From Fallopia convolvulus (lineage: Eukaryota > Streptophyta > Magnoliopsida > Caryophyllales > Polygonaceae), in assembly GCA_964016875.1 (NCBI GenBank), contig OZ024726.1:32291503-32355502 (forward strand): a stretch of DNA of 64,000 bases, read 5' to 3'. The stretch's first letter is position 1, and each line of letters begins with the position of its first letter. Positions 10,558-20,349 of the stretch are shown here, piece after piece. A model generated the notes under the pieces. It saw only the letters and a list, made by a program, of their open reading frames with translations, made no database searches and was not told where the DNA came from. The position numbers and the translations under genes are program-made.

Positions 10558-10903
10558 TGGGCCCAGAACTTTCGAAGCCCACTGCCGCGCCGACCCATCA
10601 AGCAAAGATTAGAACTCCTTAAGCCCGATCCAGCTCCACGTATGCACGGACCAGTAAGCAAGCCAGAAGGTGATGGCAACCGCTCAAGAGTGGCCTCGAG
10701 AGGGGATGCGAACTGGAAGGAACGCGGGTAATAACGGGCGAAGGGGGTTGAGGGATAAAAGGTAGAAATCGAATGTAATCTAGGCATGAGAAACCAGTTG
10801 TAATCATCTCTCAGAAATCAAAATACTGAATTTGCCATTGGACTCTTGTCTTGGTGTTGGCAACCCGATCGGAATATAGCTTATCGGTTAGAAAATCCCT
10901 ACA
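10558..10903 (+). repeat. putative 3' LTR of element D
   Basis: It begins TGGGCCCAGAAC after TATTAT, resembling the start of B's LTR (TGTTGGGCCCTCCG, read on the minus strand), and ends CCCTACA, about 346 bp. It contains GGATAAAAGG, possibly a TATA-like box. No partner copy is in the window, so both ends are tentative. Confidence 0.4.
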
Positions 10904-11706
10904 CTCGATTTCAATCGTTAACTGTCTCACTTGGTCGAATTTTGACCAAAACAGTAATCGTTAGTTAGTGTACTCTTCTAGCCAATTTTAGATAATATAT
11001 TGTGAAAATCCAAGTAAATAATAAACTCGATCGGTATATAAGTACTAGATACACTAATGATTCAATCACGGGATTATAAATGTAATCCTTGAGAACCGCC
11101 TTCAAGTTCATCCTCACCTTAACTAGAGATGGGTTGGAAGAGGTAAATTTTGGGTTTAATGTAACACGTTGAACATGGAACTTAAATTAATTGTACATGG
11201 ATGGATTATTATAATGGAGTAATAATTATATATATATATGGTTGGGTTCAAGTAAGCAGACTTCTTACGGTAAATAGTGAGGAGCTATTAGAAGCGTCAG
11301 ATCTTATATAATTAATGGTGTAGATTTGAAATAATAAATAACTTTTAAAAAATAAAAATAAGGAGCATAATTCTAGGGATAATGGTTGGTTTAATTTTGG
11401 AAAATAATTACTCTAATATAAGCAAAAAATCAATCTGCGTAATTGCAGGAAGTTTTGTGTAATTTCTCTCTCATATAGTTTTCATCGCTTCTATATAAGC
11501 GTTGATGAAAAAACTCTCCCTCCTATAGTACATATTGAACAACTAATATATCACAAATGAACAACTACTTGTTCTCGAATGAACAACTACAATCTCACAC
11601 TTATTAATAAAAAAAACAATGAACAACTACTTACTTATGAATGAACAATTAGATATAATCAGAAGAACAACTAGGGTAGTTAGATGGCTAAACCGTAGTT
11701 GTTCGT
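10904..11706. other. AT-rich intergenic DNA, possible decayed DNA-transposon end
   Basis: No gene is visible. A stretch starting GGTTGGGTTCAAG near 11240 and running through GATCTTATATAATTAATGG resembles terminal sequence of decayed plant DNA elements, but no matching inverted end was found. From about 11537 to 11735 the motif TGAACAACT occurs repeatedly, mostly direct, with two inverted copies (AGTTGTTC) at the right side. Confidence 0.35.
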
Positions 11707-11751
11707 GTGAATATACCTAGTTGTTCATGTATGTATATAACCTGGGCGCAG

Positions 11752-12042
11752 AAGTATCATCAGCTAATTTTCAAGAAGCCACAAAAGGATTCGAAGAAAA
11801 AACAAGTACCACGACAACACGAACAAAAGTGCAAATCGAAGAAAGCCATCCTAGTCCCAAATGATCACATACTTCATATGGACTCAACATTAGCCCATCC
11901 AAAGGCAGTTGAGGAACCAAATAATAAAGGCCACAAGTTGAAGACCGGACGTTGCCAGTTGCCTGATTGGATGGAAGAAGAAAGATTCCAAGAGCCATTG
12001 GTTGATCCTACCATGTACTTCGGCACAAGTTACAATACTTTG
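11752..12042 (+). pseudogene. unknown protein exon, 5' half (split by element C)
   Basis: A splice-acceptor-like CTGGGCGCAG precedes 11752. The frame then stays open for 97 codons, basic and Lys-rich at first (K-K-P-Q-K-D-S-K-K-K) and later with Q-L-P-D-W-M-E-E-E. At 12042 it runs into the LTR of element C. After removal of C and one TSD copy, the same frame continues at 32950 for 66 more codons to a TAA. I do not recognise the family. It is not an obvious gag, pol or transposase. It could be a host gene's last exon or part of an older transposon gene. Codon use and the clean rejoining support a real coding past. Confidence 0.5.
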
Positions 12043-12514
12043 TGTTTTGGAAAAAAATTTGATAACCAAACTCTTGCCCTAGATTGGGGCACGATCGAAT
12101 CGAAAATCGGAGAATCACTAAAGAAATAATCCAATTGATGGAATCGGGATTACAAGAGTTCTCTCTTGGAGAGTTTTCTGTTGCATATATGTCGGTACAA
12201 TGGAATGTCTTGATTTTTCTATCTTTCTAGCCTATATCTTCATTAAATTAACCGTCATATCCCATGTTCCACACGTTCCTAGGGTATGCCTCTAACCGTC
12301 TCCCACCTTGCGTACATATCGAAGCAGATAACCACCACTAGTGGTTGTCCGCATGTGCACATCTCTTTCTATTGACCGCAGATTTCTTGCTTCCCTTGTG
12401 ACGGATGACTTGATCTATCTCCTTGACCTTTCTTTCATCCCGTTCTCTCATGATTTTTGGCCCGCTCTTTGGGTTGTCTATGTCAAATGGGCCTGGTGGT
12501 TTTTGGGTCTAACG
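12043..12514 (-). repeat. 3' LTR of element C (left copy)
   Basis: 472 bp, starting TGTTTTGG and ending GGGTCTAACG. The right copy ends AACA, so the terminal base has mutated. It lies upstream of, and in promoter position for, the plus-strand antisense ORF. Its left flank ctttg is the TSD. Confidence 0.9.
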
Positions 12515-12576
12515 CGTTCATTCATCGTTTTTTCCTCTCTTTTGCTTCATCTTCTCTTCGTTTTCCCTCTCTTTGA

Positions 12577-12991
12577 GTGTTTCAGACTATTCTTACTATG
12601 GTTAAGGGAAGAATAGCCGATCTAGGCTTCGAATCGTCCCATTCCCTTAAGCCCCATGATTGCCGCCCTTGCTCCATGTCCCTAGAGGAAGTAGAGAAAA
12701 TTGTTAAGAGCCATGGCTTTCCGGCGAGTACCAACTTTCATTGTTCTACGCACGAAGCCGTAGATTGGGTCAAGGAAGGATGGGTTTGCTTCCTTGAGTA
12801 CCCTTTCACACGGGGGGCTTTTTTCCCTTTTTCTACCTTGATCTTGAACTTCCTGCTGGCTCTTAGGGTTTGTCCGGCGCAACTAATACCGTCGACGTGG
12901 AAGATCTTGCACCAGATAAGTGAGGTGTGTTCGGAGGAGAAGATCGAATTCTTGGTGTCGGACCTCCATTGTGCTTATCGGGAATGTCCAC
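12577..12991 (+). pseudogene. antisense ORF of element C, first part (Transposase_28-like), split by element A
   Basis: The frame opens at Met 12577 (a second candidate Met is at 12598) and runs 138 codons plus one base into the TSD of element A. It carries G-W-V-C-F-L-E-Y-P-F-T-R-G and C-P-A-Q-L-I-P-S-T-W-K-I-L, which align with W-V-C-L-Y-E-Y-P-F-R-I-G and S-P-G-Q-L-L-P-Q-I-W-R-L-L in B. This core recalls Pfam PF04195 (putative gypsy-type transposon), from memory. The frame resumes in phase at 23388 after the insertion. Role unknown. Confidence 0.75.
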
Positions 12992-14465
12992 TGATGTTCG
13001 TGTTTTTAGTCTAGTTTTTGGTGTGTTTCTTAGTTTGTTTAGTTTAGTTTTATTAGGTTTTAGAGTTAGTTTTGTGTGTTTTTGGATGAGTTTGCATATT
13101 TTGTGAAAAATATGGAAGTTACTCCATTTTGTGTCTTTTTGTAGGTTTTTGAGCAGAAAGGAGCGCTTTTTGGGCTGAGTTAAGGTCTTGTGGTTGAGGA
13201 TGGAAGGCATGAAGATAAGGGAAAGTTTGCATAAGAAGATTAAGTAAAAGTCCAAGATTAAGTGGAGAAGAAGTCGAAGAAAATCCAAAACAGAGGCTCG
13301 TTAACGATCTTGTGAAGGTCGTTAACAAGGCTGAAAGATAGAATTTTCGAGAGGAGTTTGTAATCTCTACCAACCCTGTGCGGTGTCGTTAACGATGGCT
13401 CCGTGTCGGTAGAGCCTTAGCCGACTTATGGGTTGTTATATTTTATAACTTTTATCTTGTTATCTTTTAAGTAGGGTAAGTTTTTATCTTTTAGGTCTTT
13501 TTAATAGATAGTTTCTTAGTATAAATACCCTTGTTCTAATCCTAGAAAAGGGAGAGTCAGATTAGTTTTTAGGAGAAGTCGAGTAGAAGAAGATTGCGAA
13601 GCTCGGTTTGATCGAGAGAGAGGCTGAGGGTCGTTAGTCGGAATCATACTCGGTGTTGTTCTTTGTTTTCGGATTCTACAGAAGTTTGTAAGACGATATT
13701 TTCTTATTAATTTCAAGTAAGTTTGGTTTGTTTTCAATGTTTTCTTTTATTAAAGTTGTTTGCTTTATTATCATGAGTAGTGAGTAGTTTTTCTTATCTA
13801 GGGTCGGGGTTGAAACCCGACATAGTTATGCATGTTTGGATGAATAAGTTGATGTTTTGGATGCCTTTTATCTTTTGAATTGCTTGTTGTGCTTATGCTT
13901 AGACGATAGTCGAGGTAATTTGAGTTTTCAACTTGATCGAAAGAGAAGGTTGTTAACCTGAAAGATGATATTGTTCGATTACGAAAGTTTCGAGCTTTGG
14001 ATTCAAAACAAGTGATTGAGTGAATTGATTTATGAGAATTGATTGATTTGCTTGTTAATCAGCGAAAGTTGATGAATTTATCTTTTAAAGGCATGATCTT
14101 TATCTTGTTATGAGTTTATATGCATGGCTATGTTGTGGTGACCCTTGTCCTAGATTCCTTTATCTTATTGAGTTAGTTTACTTACTTTCGTAACATTCGC
14201 TATCGAGTTAACATACCTCGGTACCGAACATGTGTTTTAGTTCGTTAGTTTGTGTTCGTAGGTTTTCCAGGTTCGTTAACGACCCTGACAAGGTCATTAA
14301 CGAGGTTGGTCGTAGGTGTTTTTGCCTGTTTTGCTTGTTTTTCTTGTTTTTAGTAGTTTGATAGACAAACAACCGTGCTTCCCGTGGAACCATCCTGACT
14401 TCGCTATACTCGGGGGGGTCTTGACTTATAAATTTATTTGTTTTCAAGAAAACACCCATTCAACA
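12992..14465 (+). repeat. 5' LTR of element A
   Basis: 1474 bp, TGATGTTCG to TTCAACA. A TATA-like GTATAAATAC lies at 13519-13528, so U3 would be about the first 530 bp. Paired palindromes CGTTAACG/GTTAAC occur at about 13298 and 13320, at 13387, and at 14273 and 14294 (the last with ATTAAC). It is followed by a primer site. Confidence 0.95.
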
Positions 14466-14468
14466 AAT

Positions 14469-14486
14469 TGGCGCCGTTGCCGGGGA
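14469..14486 (+). other. primer-binding site of element A (tRNA-Asp type)
   Basis: TGGCGCCGTTGCCGGGGA begins three bases after the 5' LTR. It is complementary to the 3' end of plant tRNA-Asp as I recall it, and is the usual primer site of Athila elements. Element G has the same site with one substitution (60487-60504). Confidence 0.85.
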
Positions 14487-14581
14487 AGCAACATTGTTCG
14501 TTTGTTTATTTGTGGGTCTGGGAATAGCCCGACCCTGTTTTTGTTTTTTAATTTTGTTTTCTTTGTCTGTTTTCTCAGCGT

Positions 14582-16360
14582 ATGCTAGCAGGACGTCGCA
14601 GGCTCGAATTTGACAACAACGGTTATTATTCCGAACCTGAACGAACCTTACATCGTAGACGAAGAGAAACCCGAGCCATGGCTACACCTGAAGAGATGGC
14701 TCGACAGATAGAAACACTCTAGAGGCAGATCGAGGTATTACAAGCTGATCGAGACGCCGCTGCTGCCGAGGATGAACGTGAACGAGTGAACAGTGCTCGT
14801 TTACAAGAAGAGTTGAATGCCTATCCGAGGAATGCCAAGCAATATATGCATCCAGACTTGAGGATGTCGGAGTCTGCAATTGTGCTTCTAGAGATAGAGA
14901 AGACATTTGAGATTAAGTCTCAATTTATATCCTTAATAAAAATAGCTCAGTTTGAAGGGAAACCTACTAAGTGCCCTATGAAACATATTAGGAATTTTCT
15001 TGATTTATGTGACACTATAGGTACTGAAGGTGTCTCACTTGAATATGTTCTTTTAAAAGCTTTTAGGTGGTCTCTTACTGGAAAGGCCCTGAGCTGGTTG
15101 GAGAGCTTACCTCCTAAGTCTATCAGGACTTGGAAAGTTTTGTATGATCAATTTCTTACAAAGTTTTCCCTCCTGCCAAGACAACGGAGTTGAGAAAACG
15201 CATCACCTCCTATCATCAGTTGCCTAACGAGACCTTTGTAGAGACATCGGAAAGGTTTAAAGAGATGTTAAGACAGTGCCCTACTCATGGGAAACCTTTA
15301 TATGTACTCCAAGAAATCTTTTTCCAGGGGATTAATGCAGAAACGAAGAACCGAATCAACACACATACTGCGTATGGTTTTATAGAGATGGATCCCACAG
15401 TTGCATGGGAACTGTTGGACAAGCTTTCTAACTACGATGCCATGTATGGTACCCAGCAGTCGCCCTAACAACAGAAGCGTCTCTATGTGCCTAACAAGGA
15501 AGATGTTGACCCCGATGTCAAAAATCAATTTCTGCAAGACGAGGTCAACCGCCTTAAGAAACAGGTAAGTTTTCTGAAAGCCTCTCAACCTTGTCAAGAA
15601 TGTGGCTCTTTTTCCCATATTAGTTCTGCTTGCACTAACATCGAGCAGGTAAGAGTCGCTGAGACCTATGTTGAGGTCAACTATATGAGAGGCCCATACA
15701 GGAACCAGCCTAGTAATTTTGACAGGTCAAATAATTATCCAACGTAGGGCAATCAAAATCCGAATTCAAACTATGCAGCACCCCCACCGGATAGACGACC
15801 TGCACCGTATCAACCTCCAGGCTACCAAGAGCCACCATCATGGGCACAAGGGTTACAGGAAGGCATTAACGGAGTCCATAACAAAGTTAACGAAGTTCAA
15901 GCCAACCTTAACAACCAAATAAAAAAGATGGGGAGAGTTCAATGTGTGGAAGAAGAATGTCGACTCCCAACTAGGGAACCTCACCACACAGATTCCAAGA
16001 CCACAAGGGCAACTCCCGGGCCGTCCCGAGGAGAACTCGAGAGGATAAATAGCAACGGTACACCTTAGGAGCGGAAAGACACTACCGGAGCGTGTCCAAG
16101 CTGAAGAGAAGAGCCCCAAAACTGACAAGGAAGCCACGACTCAGCTCGATACCGAACTAGAGTGGGTCGTTACCGAACCTGAACACTTTGGTAACGATGC
16201 TCCCAGGGTCGTTAACGACCCCAGTCTAGGTAAGTTCCCTATTTCGAGCTCCTCTCTCAATCCCAGGTTCATTAACGACCCCACCAGGGTCGGTATCGAT
16301 CCTCCAAATGCACCAATCGACCCTAATGTCGACCCGGTAGCATCACCTCTCGAGCCCGAT
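14582..16360 (+). pseudogene. gag of element A
   Basis: It starts at Met 14582 soon after the primer site. The capsid-like gag core lies at about 14930-15440 (Phe-Leu-Asp-Leu-Cys, A-L-S-W-L-E-S-L-P, R-I-T-S-Y-H-Q-L), followed by an all-helical region. A CCHC zinc knuckle (C-Q-E-C-x4-H-x4-C) is at about 15592-15634. An in-frame TAG at 14720, a frameshift near 15180, a TAA at 15466, a TAG at 15745 and another frameshift near 15930 inactivate it. The C-terminal part (16140-16360) is made of palindrome-derived Val-Asn-Asp-Pro type peptides before the protease. Gag would form the particle. Confidence 0.85.
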
Positions 16361-17488
16361 TTGGTTCCGAGAATGGTGAAATCTCTTCCTTTTCCTCCTA
16401 CGAAGTCTAAAGACTCTACTGAGAGCAAGTTTAAGCGTTTCGTTAAGATTCTCCGGGGCTTAAATATTTCCATCCCATTCGATGAGGCCCTAAGCGAAAT
16501 GCCGACTTACACAAAATTCTTGAAAGATATTCTTAGCAGGAAACGATCTATTATAGAACTTCAAGATGAGGTCCGATCCATTGCTCTTCTAGAGAAATTA
16601 GGCGACCCAGGGAGATTTTCTATAACAATTGGCATAGGCGACCACAGATTCAAGGCTCTATGTGATTTGGGAGCCAGTGCCAGTTTACTCCCTTTATCAA
16701 TCTGGTCAAAGGCCAATATGGGACCAGTGGAACCAGTGGACATGAGGCTATACATGGCTGACGGGTCTAGTGTAAAAGCCACAAGAGTCGTGGATGATTA
16801 TCCCATTCAAGTCGGGAAATTTTTCATTCCAAATGATTTTATCATCCTCGACATGCCTAAGGATCCGCTAGTCCCCATCATTTTGGGCAGACCATTCCTA
16901 GCTACAACAGGTGCCAGGGTAGACGTGCGGAAAGGACTCCTCACCTTTGATATAGGAGAGGAACGTGTAGAATTCGGCCTAGACCAAAACGCCAACGACC
17001 CAACTGTGACCACACAAATCGAGTTGTCACAGCCAGAACTCGACATTACTATTTCTAACAACTCTCCTCCAACAAACAGAGAGGACATGAGTGGAACTAA
17101 GATTTCTACCGACCCTCGCTGGTCCAGTACCGAGCCCCTCATGCAACATTATGACGGAGGACTTGCCAATACAAGCTCGGTAACAACCCCGACAACCTCG
17201 GTGTCGACATCATTTCCGATAAAACAAGGTGAGTACTCTAACCGTGAATTCACTATTACTGGTAATAATTCTTCTACCTACTCTATTCCTACACAGTATC
17301 CCAATATCTATGCTATAGAGGAGTCCAAACCACCTTGGTTTTCGGATTTCACTAACCCTTGTGCAGGAATATCGGGCATATTGTTAGAAGATAAAGGACT
17401 GAATTTAGTGACACAAGCCAATAATGCCTATAAAGCTAAGTATGGGGTCCCTCAAAACCCTGACATAGATGCAAAGGAACCACCTTGA
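16361..17488 (+). CDS. protease (retropepsin-like) of element A
   Basis: 375 codons open from Met 16361 and probably originally continuous with gag. The catalytic motif D-L-G-A-S is at about residue 102, with the later I-I-L-G-R-P-F-L motif at about 173. The first 70 residues match the corresponding part of G (F-D-E-A-L, then K-F-L-K-D-I-L). The C-terminal 150 residues are Ser/Thr/Pro-rich and end with a conserved K-P-P-W-F-S-D-F-T-N-P block also present in G. It would process gag. It is intact over its whole length, but gag upstream is broken. Confidence 0.8.
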   Translation: MVPRMVKSLPFPPTKSKDSTESKFKRFVKILRGLNISIPFDEALSEMPTYTKFLKDILSRKRSIIELQDEVRSIALLEKLGDPGRFSITIGIGDHRFKALCDLGASASLLPLSIWSKANMGPVEPVDMRLYMADGSSVKATRVVDDYPIQVGKFFIPNDFIILDMPKDPLVPIILGRPFLATTGARVDVRKGLLTFDIGEERVEFGLDQNANDPTVTTQIELSQPELDITISNNSPPTNREDMSGTKISTDPRWSSTEPLMQHYDGGLANTSSVTTPTTSVSTSFPIKQGEYSNREFTITGNNSSTYSIPTQYPNIYAIEESKPPWFSDFTNPCAGISGILLEDKGLNLVTQANNAYKAKYGVPQNPDIDAKEPP

Positions 17489-17500
17489 GCCAAGGTTAGT

Positions 17501-17548
17501 ACGTCGGGCTAACGACGTTAAAAATAGAGCTTACGGGAGGCAACCCGG
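17501..17548 (+). other. post-protease hairpins of element A
   Basis: ACGTCG (17501-17506) pairs with CGACGT (17513-17518). After TTAAAAATAGAGCTTA a second small hairpin, CGGG-AGGCAA-CCCG, follows. The same order of blocks occurs after the protease stops of E and G, while the flanking DNA differs. The position fits an RNA signal acting between gag-pro and ORF1. Confidence 0.6.
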
Positions 17549-17768
17549 TTTTAGTTTAGTTTAGTTCTTTCTTTTTTATAGATCTTTTTCCTAGTTTTCT
17601 TTTGAGTTTTTAGTAGTTTAGAAGTTAGCAAGATAGAATTGTTTTGAGCTAACATGATACAGGAGTTGGGCTCGGAAAAACACCGAAAAAAGGTCACCTA
17701 GGCTCGTTAACGACCCCACCCAGGGTCGTTAACGACCCATTTCGAGACCCGAAAAGGCGAACGGACAG

Positions 17769-18676
17769 GTAAGTGTTTTTAACCTAAAATCTATCTTCTA
17801 TCTATTTACCTATGCCGCCTCTTCCCCTACCTCTAGCCCCTCCTATAAAACCCTCTCAAAAATTCCCAAATCCTACACTCAATTCTCAATCCAAAAAGCT
17901 CAAATCCTCAAATCAACCCTACCGATCTCCACCCACCACCGATCGGTGCACCACTGCCTTAGCCCCGAGTCACACCACGTTAACGAGCCCTCCATTCTAA
18001 AGTTCGTTACCGGCGAGTCCCAAACCTCGTTAACCATCCCGAATTCAATCCTTGTTCTTCAATTTCTCAATCCAACGATATGATTTCTAAACCCTAACTT
18101 TCTATTTGCAAGATTCATGATTCTTGGGGTAAAATTTCATATCTTAATTTTGATTGAGTGGTTGAATTACATGTCTATTTTGCTCAATGATTTTATTGCT
18201 TCTTGCAATGGTGCTTGATTTTGATTTATATTGGGTTGTTCTTGCTTAATTTTGTATTGAAATTTTGATTGGAAAAGCATGAACTAACTTGTTCTTGAAT
18301 TGAGTAGATCTTCACCATTAGTTTTTGGCAATTTTGGCATGTTCGGGTGGGGTAATCGATTAAGTATGGGGAGCATGTGCCCGATTATGGGTCTTATGAG
18401 GGATTATGTTTGATCCATGCTTGATTAATTGGAAAATTTTGGAGTTTAGAACTCGAAATAATCCATGAGTGTTCTCGTCCCGGCTTGTTAACGACCTGTT
18501 CAGGTTCGTTAACGACCCTGCTATTTGTCCAGTTCGAAACACAAGTCCAGGCTCGTTAACGACCCAATTGGCTCGTTAACGAGGCAAGTCGAGAGCGTTT
18601 CCAAGGCCAAGTATAGGGTCTCTTTTCTATTGATTTGTGTGGATCTTATCTTGGACAATTCATGTTTCTTTTGTAG
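17769..18676 (+). other. predicted intron between protease and ORF1 of element A
   Basis: A strong donor (ACAG then GTAAGT at 17769) and an acceptor (TTTCTTTTGTAG, ending 18676) lie six bases before the ORF1 ATG at 18683. The length is 908 bp, against 907 bp in E. It holds no ORF of note but many palindromes: pairs at about 17706/17728 just before the donor, at 17980, 18486/18507, and 18554/18574. Splicing here would give a subgenomic ORF1 mRNA. Confidence 0.5.
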
Positions 18677-18682
18677 GCCCAT

Positions 18683-20212
18683 ATGGCAAGCACTAGCAGA
18701 GCTGCATCAAGAGCCCAAAAGAAGAAGAGGACTCAACGGTCCCCGTCTCGTCCCCGCATGGACAACGTCATTTTGCGCACTCAAGCACAAGTTGACCACG
18801 TCAATGCCATCTTGGACAAGGACCACTACACTAGGTGGTTCTCGAGGTCAAGTGCCAAGGCCATGGGGATTTATGAGGATGTCAAGGAAGCTTTTTCCAT
18901 TCTCGGAGTGCCTCAGTTGTTGAAGAAAGAGGCAACACCACACTACCAGGCTCTCACTTCCGAGTTTTTGGCCACTCTTGAGACGAGCTTCAAAACCAAG
19001 ACTTCGGTGGGAAAAATAAGATTTCGGATAGGCAATGTCAACCATGAGTGCACCATGGAGGAGTTCAATGGCTATCTCGAGCTCCCTAACCCTTCTCGGG
19101 GCTACAAGCTCAAGGACTACAAGGTTACCAGGACTTGGAGCTACATTTCCGGGGAAGTTGAACCCTCCGCTGCAGCACTTTCCCGGGCAAGCATCATCAA
19201 CCCCATATTCCGGATCATTCTCCGAGTGCTAGCTGCTACCTTTTGGCCCAAGAGAGAGTTGAATAGGCCAACACGGACGAAAGTTGCATGCCTCTGAACC
19301 ATACTTTTTGAGAATCCCGTCCCGTTGAACTTGGGGTATGAGTGGTTTCAATATGTTGAGAAGCAAGGGATCAAGTCCAAAGAAGTGTGGTGCGGTAATT
19401 TAGTTAGTCTTTTGGCGGAAAACCTCGGCGTCAATCTCTCACTCTACACGCCGAACCATGCTCAATTGCTTGACAAGAACTATTGGTTCTTTTCCGACAT
19501 TTTTGTGCGGACCGAGAGAGGGCATGCTACCAAGGTTCTTGGCCAAGATGTCCCGCTTACCCAAGCGAAGTTGGAGCTTCTTTACATGCCAAATTGGTAC
19601 GAGTCTTGGACGGGTCATGCATTCCCGTTGGAGCATAAGCCACAAGATGAGCCGTCGTTGAGGCCGTGTGTTTCAAGGTTTGCTCGAGATGAAGATGTCA
19701 TGGATGAAGATGATGAAGCAATAGAGGCAAATACAGAGGCGGGCACGGAAGAGCTCGATATCGGGGACGACAACCTCGGTACCGAAGTTTTGGGTGACAC
19801 TAACAGCTTCGTTAACGAGCCACCCATGGTCATTAACGACTACTTCGAGGCTACTATCGAGGCATACAGCTTTGGTAACGACCCCTAGTCGCACTCTTAT
19901 GATCTTATGCCTTACAACCCGGTAATTTTTCAAGACCACTTCCCAGCCTCACAACCACTACCAACCACCTACACTGGATCGAATGTTCCACCTCCATGGG
20001 CCGAAGACCTTTCGTCTCAAATGCAATAACTTAACTTGCAGCAGACAAATCTCCACCAGAGGATGGATCGGTGGGAGAGTGTTTACTCCGCTCGCATGGC
20101 TTTGGATGATGCAAGGCATCAGCAAAGGGAGACGGTTGAGGCGGAGCGTCAGAGGACAGTGTATGACTTTATGGGGAACTTTGAGCGTCGGTTTCCACCA
20201 CCAGGGCACTGA
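18683..20212 (+). pseudogene. Athila ORF1-like protein of element A
   Basis: One frame of 510 codons from Met 18683 to TGA 20210-20212, broken by TGA 19295 (likely from CGA), TAG 19886 and TAA 20027. The N-terminus is basic (A-Q-K-K-K-R-T-Q-R-S), then comes a globular region with Y-Q-A-L-T-S-E-F-L-A-T-L and F-N-G-Y-L-E-L, then W-C-G-N-L-V and Y-W-F-F-S-D. An acidic stretch at about residues 335-380 contains in-frame palindrome peptides. The last 60 residues are helical (R-M-D-R-W-E-S, E-A-E-R-Q-R). It corresponds to E's ORF1 at 1766. It resembles Athila ORF-1 (PF03078, from memory) and lies where other plant elements carry env-like genes. I see no signal peptide or membrane span. Confidence 0.65.
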
Positions 20213-20314
20213 TTCAATTTTTAAGAGTTGTTTCTTGTTTGCTTCAATAATCTTGTAAGTTTTTCTTTCTTTTTTGTTTATTTTCTTTTTCTTTCTTTTC
20301 TTCTGCTTAGTTTT

Positions 20315-20349
20315 ATTACAGTGGGGACACTGTAATTTTAAGTATGGGG
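20315..20349 (+). other. mid-element hairpin (loop GGGGAC) plus AAGTATGGGG tract, element A
   Basis: ATTACAGT (20315-20322) and ACTGTAAT (20329-20336) form an 8-bp perfect stem with loop GGGGAC. After TTT comes AAGTATGGGG (20340-20349). It sits about 100 bp after ORF1, like the E copy. Confidence 0.65.

Larger units (their letters stand above)
4771..10903 (+). mobile_element. Tat-lineage Ty3/gypsy element D, 3' portion
   Basis: Sense-strand RT, RNase H, a second archaeal-type RNase H and integrase remnants run from 4776 to 7528. An antisense, intron-bearing ORF (8441-10522, minus) and a putative 3' LTR follow. The order equals that of B and C, which are complete. The 5' half should lie upstream of the window, beyond inserted element E. 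Stops and frameshifts in every domain show it is dead. Confidence 0.75.

Noticed and set aside
12863..14459. Minus-strand ORFs of 70-140 codons in the LTRs of A, also seen at 21858-23364
   Set aside because: They are shadows within LTR sequence, differ between LTR copies and show no domain.
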